This document shows, piece by piece, positions 5,091 through 6,996 of a stretch of DNA of 6,996 nt (the stretch's first letter is position 1; the number at the start of each line of letters is the position of its first letter). Source of the DNA: Thermogutta sp. GTDB taxonomy: Bacteria; Planctomycetota; Planctomycetia; Pirellulales; Thermoguttaceae. The notes beneath the pieces were generated by a model. The model worked only from the letters and a program-made list of their open reading frames with translations, was not told where the DNA came from and did no database searches. The position numbers and the translations under genes were made by a program. The stretch covers positions 1 through 6,996 of the forward strand of contig NZ_JACIYL010000172.1 of assembly GCF_014359955.1 (NCBI RefSeq). The letters are read 5' to 3'.

Positions 5091-6503
5091 TCATTCGTAA
5101 GCATCAATGTCGTCCCAATCGTCTTCTCCGTCTTCTTGATCGACGGGAATGTCGTCGCGTTCGTCCAGAGCGGTCACCGGAACTTTGCCCGGTTTGCTCT
5201 CCCGCTTGCGGAGGAAGAGGCGTATGGGCACCTCGGGATAAGGGAGTTCTTCCTGGAGAGCATTGATGAGGTAGCGGCGGTAAGCATTGGAGAATGCTTC
5301 CGGCTCATTGCAGAACATGACGATGGTGGGCGGCTGAACTCCCACCTGGGTGGCAAAATATATTTTTGGCCTTTTCGTCCCGGACAGGGGTGGTGGATGC
5401 CGCTTGAGAATGGCCTGCAGCGCTCGATTAAGTTGCCCGGTTCCCACCCTCATCAGGGCTTGTTTGTGGAGCGATCGGGCCAGATTGATGAGGCGTTTGA
5501 CGTTTTTCCCTGTCTTCGCTGTAATGAACGCGATCGGCACGTAGGACATATTGCCAAACGTGCTGCGGAGTAAATTCACCCAGGATTCCGTTGGCGTTTT
5601 GTTGACGAGAAGATCCCACTTGTTCACCACGAAGACGCATGGCTTCGTGTGTTCAGCGATGTATTTGGCGAGCTGCTTGTCCACCCGGGCAATATCCTGG
5701 GTGGCGTCGAAAAACAGGAGCACAACATCGGCCCGACGGATACTCTCCTGCGCCCGACAAACCCCGTAAAAATCAACATTTTCATGAATGCTTTTGCGTC
5801 GCATCAGCCCGGGCGTATCAATTGCCACAAAGACTTGACCGTCCAGCTCGAACCGGACGTCCACACTATCCCGGGTGGTGCCCGGAATTTCGCTGACAAT
5901 CATCCGCTCCTGCCGGGCGAGAGTGTTGATAAAGGTGCTTTTTCCGACGTTTCTTCGACCGACGACAGCCAGTTTCATGACGGGTTCCGGCACGTCCTCC
6001 GAAACCGAGGACGGCAGCAGGCGGAAAATTTCCTCAAGCAACTCCTCTTTGCCACGATGTTGTTCGGCACTCACGGTTACCAGCGGCCAACCCAGCTTGG
6101 AAAACTCCTGGGCCACCACATCCCACTTGGGGGCATCGGCCTTGTTCGCGACGCAAATCGTCGGCCGCTCGAGAGTGCGAAGGCGGCGGGAAATCTCCTC
6201 GTCCATGGGCGTCAGACCCGACCGCGTATCCACCACGAACAAGATGAGAGTGGCCTCATGCAGCGCAATGTCAATCTGGCGAGCGACATGCTCTTCCAGT
6301 TCCGCCGCATCCACAATTCCGATACCGCCGGTGTCCACGAACTCCAACCAACGATCATCGATCCGGGCAAGAGCCGTGACACGGTCCCGAGTCACGCCTG
6401 CCCGTGCGTCAACAACGGCCACCCGACGCCCGACCAACCAGTTAAGGAGGCTGGATTTGCCCACATTCGGTCGACCTACGATGACTACTTTGGGAATAGA
6501 CAT
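5091..6503 (-). CDS. der: Ribosome assembly GTPase Der (EngA)
   Basis: The 470-residue protein is Der/EngA, the essential GTPase with two tandem G domains that acts in maturation of the large ribosomal subunit. Domain 1 has G1 GRPNVGKS (10-17), G2 T38, G3 DTGG (57-60), G4 NKAD (120-123) and G5 SAE (145-147). Domain 2 has G1 GRRNVGKS (182-189), G2 near TTRD (209-212), G3 DTPG (229-232), G4 NKWD (294-297) and G5 TAK (328-330). A KH-like domain follows to about residue 435, including KIYFATQ (380-386). The last 24 residues hold 14 Asp/Glu and end EDGEDDWDDIDAYE. Domain 2 differs from the commonest form in having Arg for Pro after G182 and DTPG for DTAG, probably lineage variation. GGAG at 6516-6519 (CTCC on the plus strand) lies 12 bases before the ATG. 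The gene reads in the same direction as the trpE-like gene but is separated by 381 bases, so it probably has its own promoter. Confidence 0.97.
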   Translation of the reverse strand: MSIPKVVIVGRPNVGKSSLLNWLVGRRVAVVDARAGVTRDRVTALARIDDRWLEFVDTGGIGIVDAAELEEHVARQIDIALHEATLILFVVDTRSGLTPMDEEISRRLRTLERPTICVANKADAPKWDVVAQEFSKLGWPLVTVSAEQHRGKEELLEEIFRLLPSSVSEDVPEPVMKLAVVGRRNVGKSTFINTLARQERMIVSEIPGTTRDSVDVRFELDGQVFVAIDTPGLMRRKSIHENVDFYGVCRAQESIRRADVVLLFFDATQDIARVDKQLAKYIAEHTKPCVFVVNKWDLLVNKTPTESWVNLLRSTFGNMSYVPIAFITAKTGKNVKRLINLARSLHKQALMRVGTGQLNRALQAILKRHPPPLSGTKRPKIYFATQVGVQPPTIVMFCNEPEAFSNAYRRYLINALQEELPYPEVPIRLFLRKRESKPGKVPVTALDERDDIPVDQEDGEDDWDDIDAYE

Positions 6504-6513
6504 GACGTGCTAT

Positions 6514-6538
6514 AACTCCAAACGTCTTTAAAGGAGTT
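6514..6538 (-). promoter_or_regulatory. Leader hairpin covering the der ribosome binding site
   Basis: In the der transcript, AACTCC (6538-6533) can pair perfectly with GGAGTT (6519-6514), which contains the only visible Shine-Dalgarno of der. The 13-base loop contains most of a CTTTAAAG palindrome (6526-6533). Pairing would hide the ribosome site. Whether it folds in vivo is unknown. Confidence 0.3.
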
Positions 6539-6797
6539 GGTTTACTGATTCTTTTTTCTTTTGGATGCGGAGAGCTTCTGCGATCACCGACGCCGGGAAA
6601 AAACCATCATTTCTCCGGCCGGAGGCTCTGGACCGGTCACCCACCATTCATCAATTGTAAGGGAGTTGGTCAAAAATGTGGGGCCGGACCGACTGATGGG
6701 CACTTCGCGGCGTGGAAAACCAGAGTACCGCCACGGCACCAAAATTGACATGCAGTTGGAGGGATCCTGCAGAACAGCGAAGCCTGTACCCAGGCCG

Positions 6798-6814
6798 ATA
6801 GACGTCCCGTCTAT
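6798..6814. repeat. Seven-base-pair hairpin with a three-base loop
   Basis: ATAGACG (6798-6804) pairs perfectly with CGTCTAT (6808-6814) across TCC. On the plus strand it is followed by TCTTTA, a poor T-tract; on the minus strand nothing U-rich follows. It lies about 70 bases after the trpE-like stop and could be a weak or processing-type 3' end, but no plus-strand gene needing it is evident. Confidence 0.3.
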
Positions 6815-6834
6815 TCTTTAGCTTGGAGGACTGG

Positions 6835-6858
6835 CCGGTGGGCCACGTGCACCGCCGG
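6835..6858 (-). terminator. GC-rich hairpin after the trpE-like gene
   Basis: CCGGTGG (6835-6841) and CCGCCGG (6852-6858) form seven pairs, one of them a wobble (G-U or its A-C counterpart depending on strand), around a ten-base loop containing CACGTG. It begins 26 bases after the stop of the trpE-like gene in that gene's direction. There is no U-tract, so intrinsic termination here is only a possibility. Confidence 0.25.
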
Positions 6859-6884
6859 ATAATGCGAGTCCTGTCAGCCGGACG

Positions 6885-6996
6885 TTAGCGGCGCCCTGCA
6901 AATTCCCGCGGGGCGGATTTGGCCTGGGCAATTTCAATCGCGTTGAGTAATCCCCTCGCCTTGTTGAGGGTTTCCTGCCACTCTCGGCGGGGATCA
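6885..6996 (-). CDS. trpE: C-terminal end of anthranilate synthase component I (partial)
   Basis: Only the last 36 codons and the TAA stop (6885-6887) are inside the window; the gene continues past the right edge. The fragment contains REWQETLNKARGLLNAIEIA, which matches the C-terminal helix pattern of chorismate-binding enzymes (DP-x-x-E-[YW]-x-E-T-x-NKA-x-x-LL-x-A-I-E). The NKAR...LL form is more typical of TrpE, which makes anthranilate from chorismate and glutamine-derived ammonia for tryptophan synthesis, than of PabB or isochorismate synthases, but a relative is possible. The active-site region is outside the window. The last dozen residues (AKSAPREFAGRR) are a basic tail with no recognised function. 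It reads towards der. No overlap or tight coupling is seen, so an operon is unlikely. Confidence 0.68.
   Translation of the reverse strand, partial: DPRREWQETLNKARGLLNAIEIAQAKSAPREFAGRR

Larger units (their letters stand above)
6504..6884. other. Non-coding stretch between trpE-like gene and der, with palindromes
   Basis: I find no convincing gene in these 381 bases. An 86-codon plus-strand frame (6561-6821) lacks a ribosome site and recognisable protein character. The stretch contains the leader hairpin of der, a pyrimidine-rich run (6549-6561, A/G-rich on the der strand), a perfect 12-bp palindrome CTCCGGCCGGAG (6613-6624), GACCGGTC (6631-6638), and two hairpins nearer the trpE-like stop. 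The der promoter should be here, but no hexamer pair at standard spacing stands out on the minus strand. Confidence 0.5.

Noticed and set aside
5649..6515. A 288-residue plus-strand frame and a 218-residue one (5875-6531) opposite der
   Set aside because: Both are antisense to unmistakable Der G-domain sequence and are shadows of its codon usage.
6745..6773. Consensus -35 TTGACA on the plus strand
   Set aside because: No -10-like hexamer at 16 to 18 bases and no plus-strand gene downstream.
6561..6821. An 86-residue plus-strand frame between der and the trpE-like gene
   Set aside because: No Shine-Dalgarno, no recognisable motif, mixed composition, and its stop coincides with a hairpin. It could not be supported as a gene, although it is the only frame of note in that gap.

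Overview
The window looks like chromosomal DNA of a planctomycete, probably a Pirellulales-type or thermophilic Thermogutta-like lineage. This is inferred from protein style: a secreted LmbE-type deacetylase, a secreted 'cellulose-binding protein'-type enzyme of a kind I associate with planctomycetes, an Mrp with the LTTxxAPLWDEL version of its N-terminal domain, and a Der GTPase with a GRRNVGKS second P-loop. Base composition is moderately GC-rich. No database search was possible. I see no tRNA, rRNA, insertion sequence, CRISPR array or phage gene.

Layout, left to right. At the left edge a plus-strand intrinsic terminator (52-82) closes a transcription unit lying outside the window. It converges with a minus-strand gene for an exported PIG-L/LmbE-family deacetylase (88-1035). 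A 262-bp divergent intergenic region with short repeats separates this from a plus-strand gene for a 523-residue exported protein with clan GH-A-like glycosidase motifs (1298-2869). After a probable terminator comes an uncharacterised, tryptophan-rich 173-residue protein (3047-3568), whose 3' end carries two abutting perfect inverted repeats. Next is mrp (3820-4899), the P-loop iron-sulfur carrier/scaffold ATPase. It converges on der (5091-6503, minus), the double-GTPase ribosome assembly factor, and a very strong hairpin lies between the two stop codons. A 381-bp non-coding stretch with palindromes follows. At the right edge is the C-terminal end of a chorismate-utilising enzyme, most likely anthranilate synthase component I (6885-6996, minus).

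Functionally, the left half is a divergent pair of exported enzymes that could act on the same extracellular or periplasmic carbohydrate (inference). The right half is core housekeeping: Fe-S assembly, ribosome biogenesis and tryptophan biosynthesis. I do not see a clearly new multi-gene system. The best candidates for novelty are the GH-A-like enzyme, the Trp-rich protein with its unusual 3' structure, and the structured leaders and intergenic palindromes.
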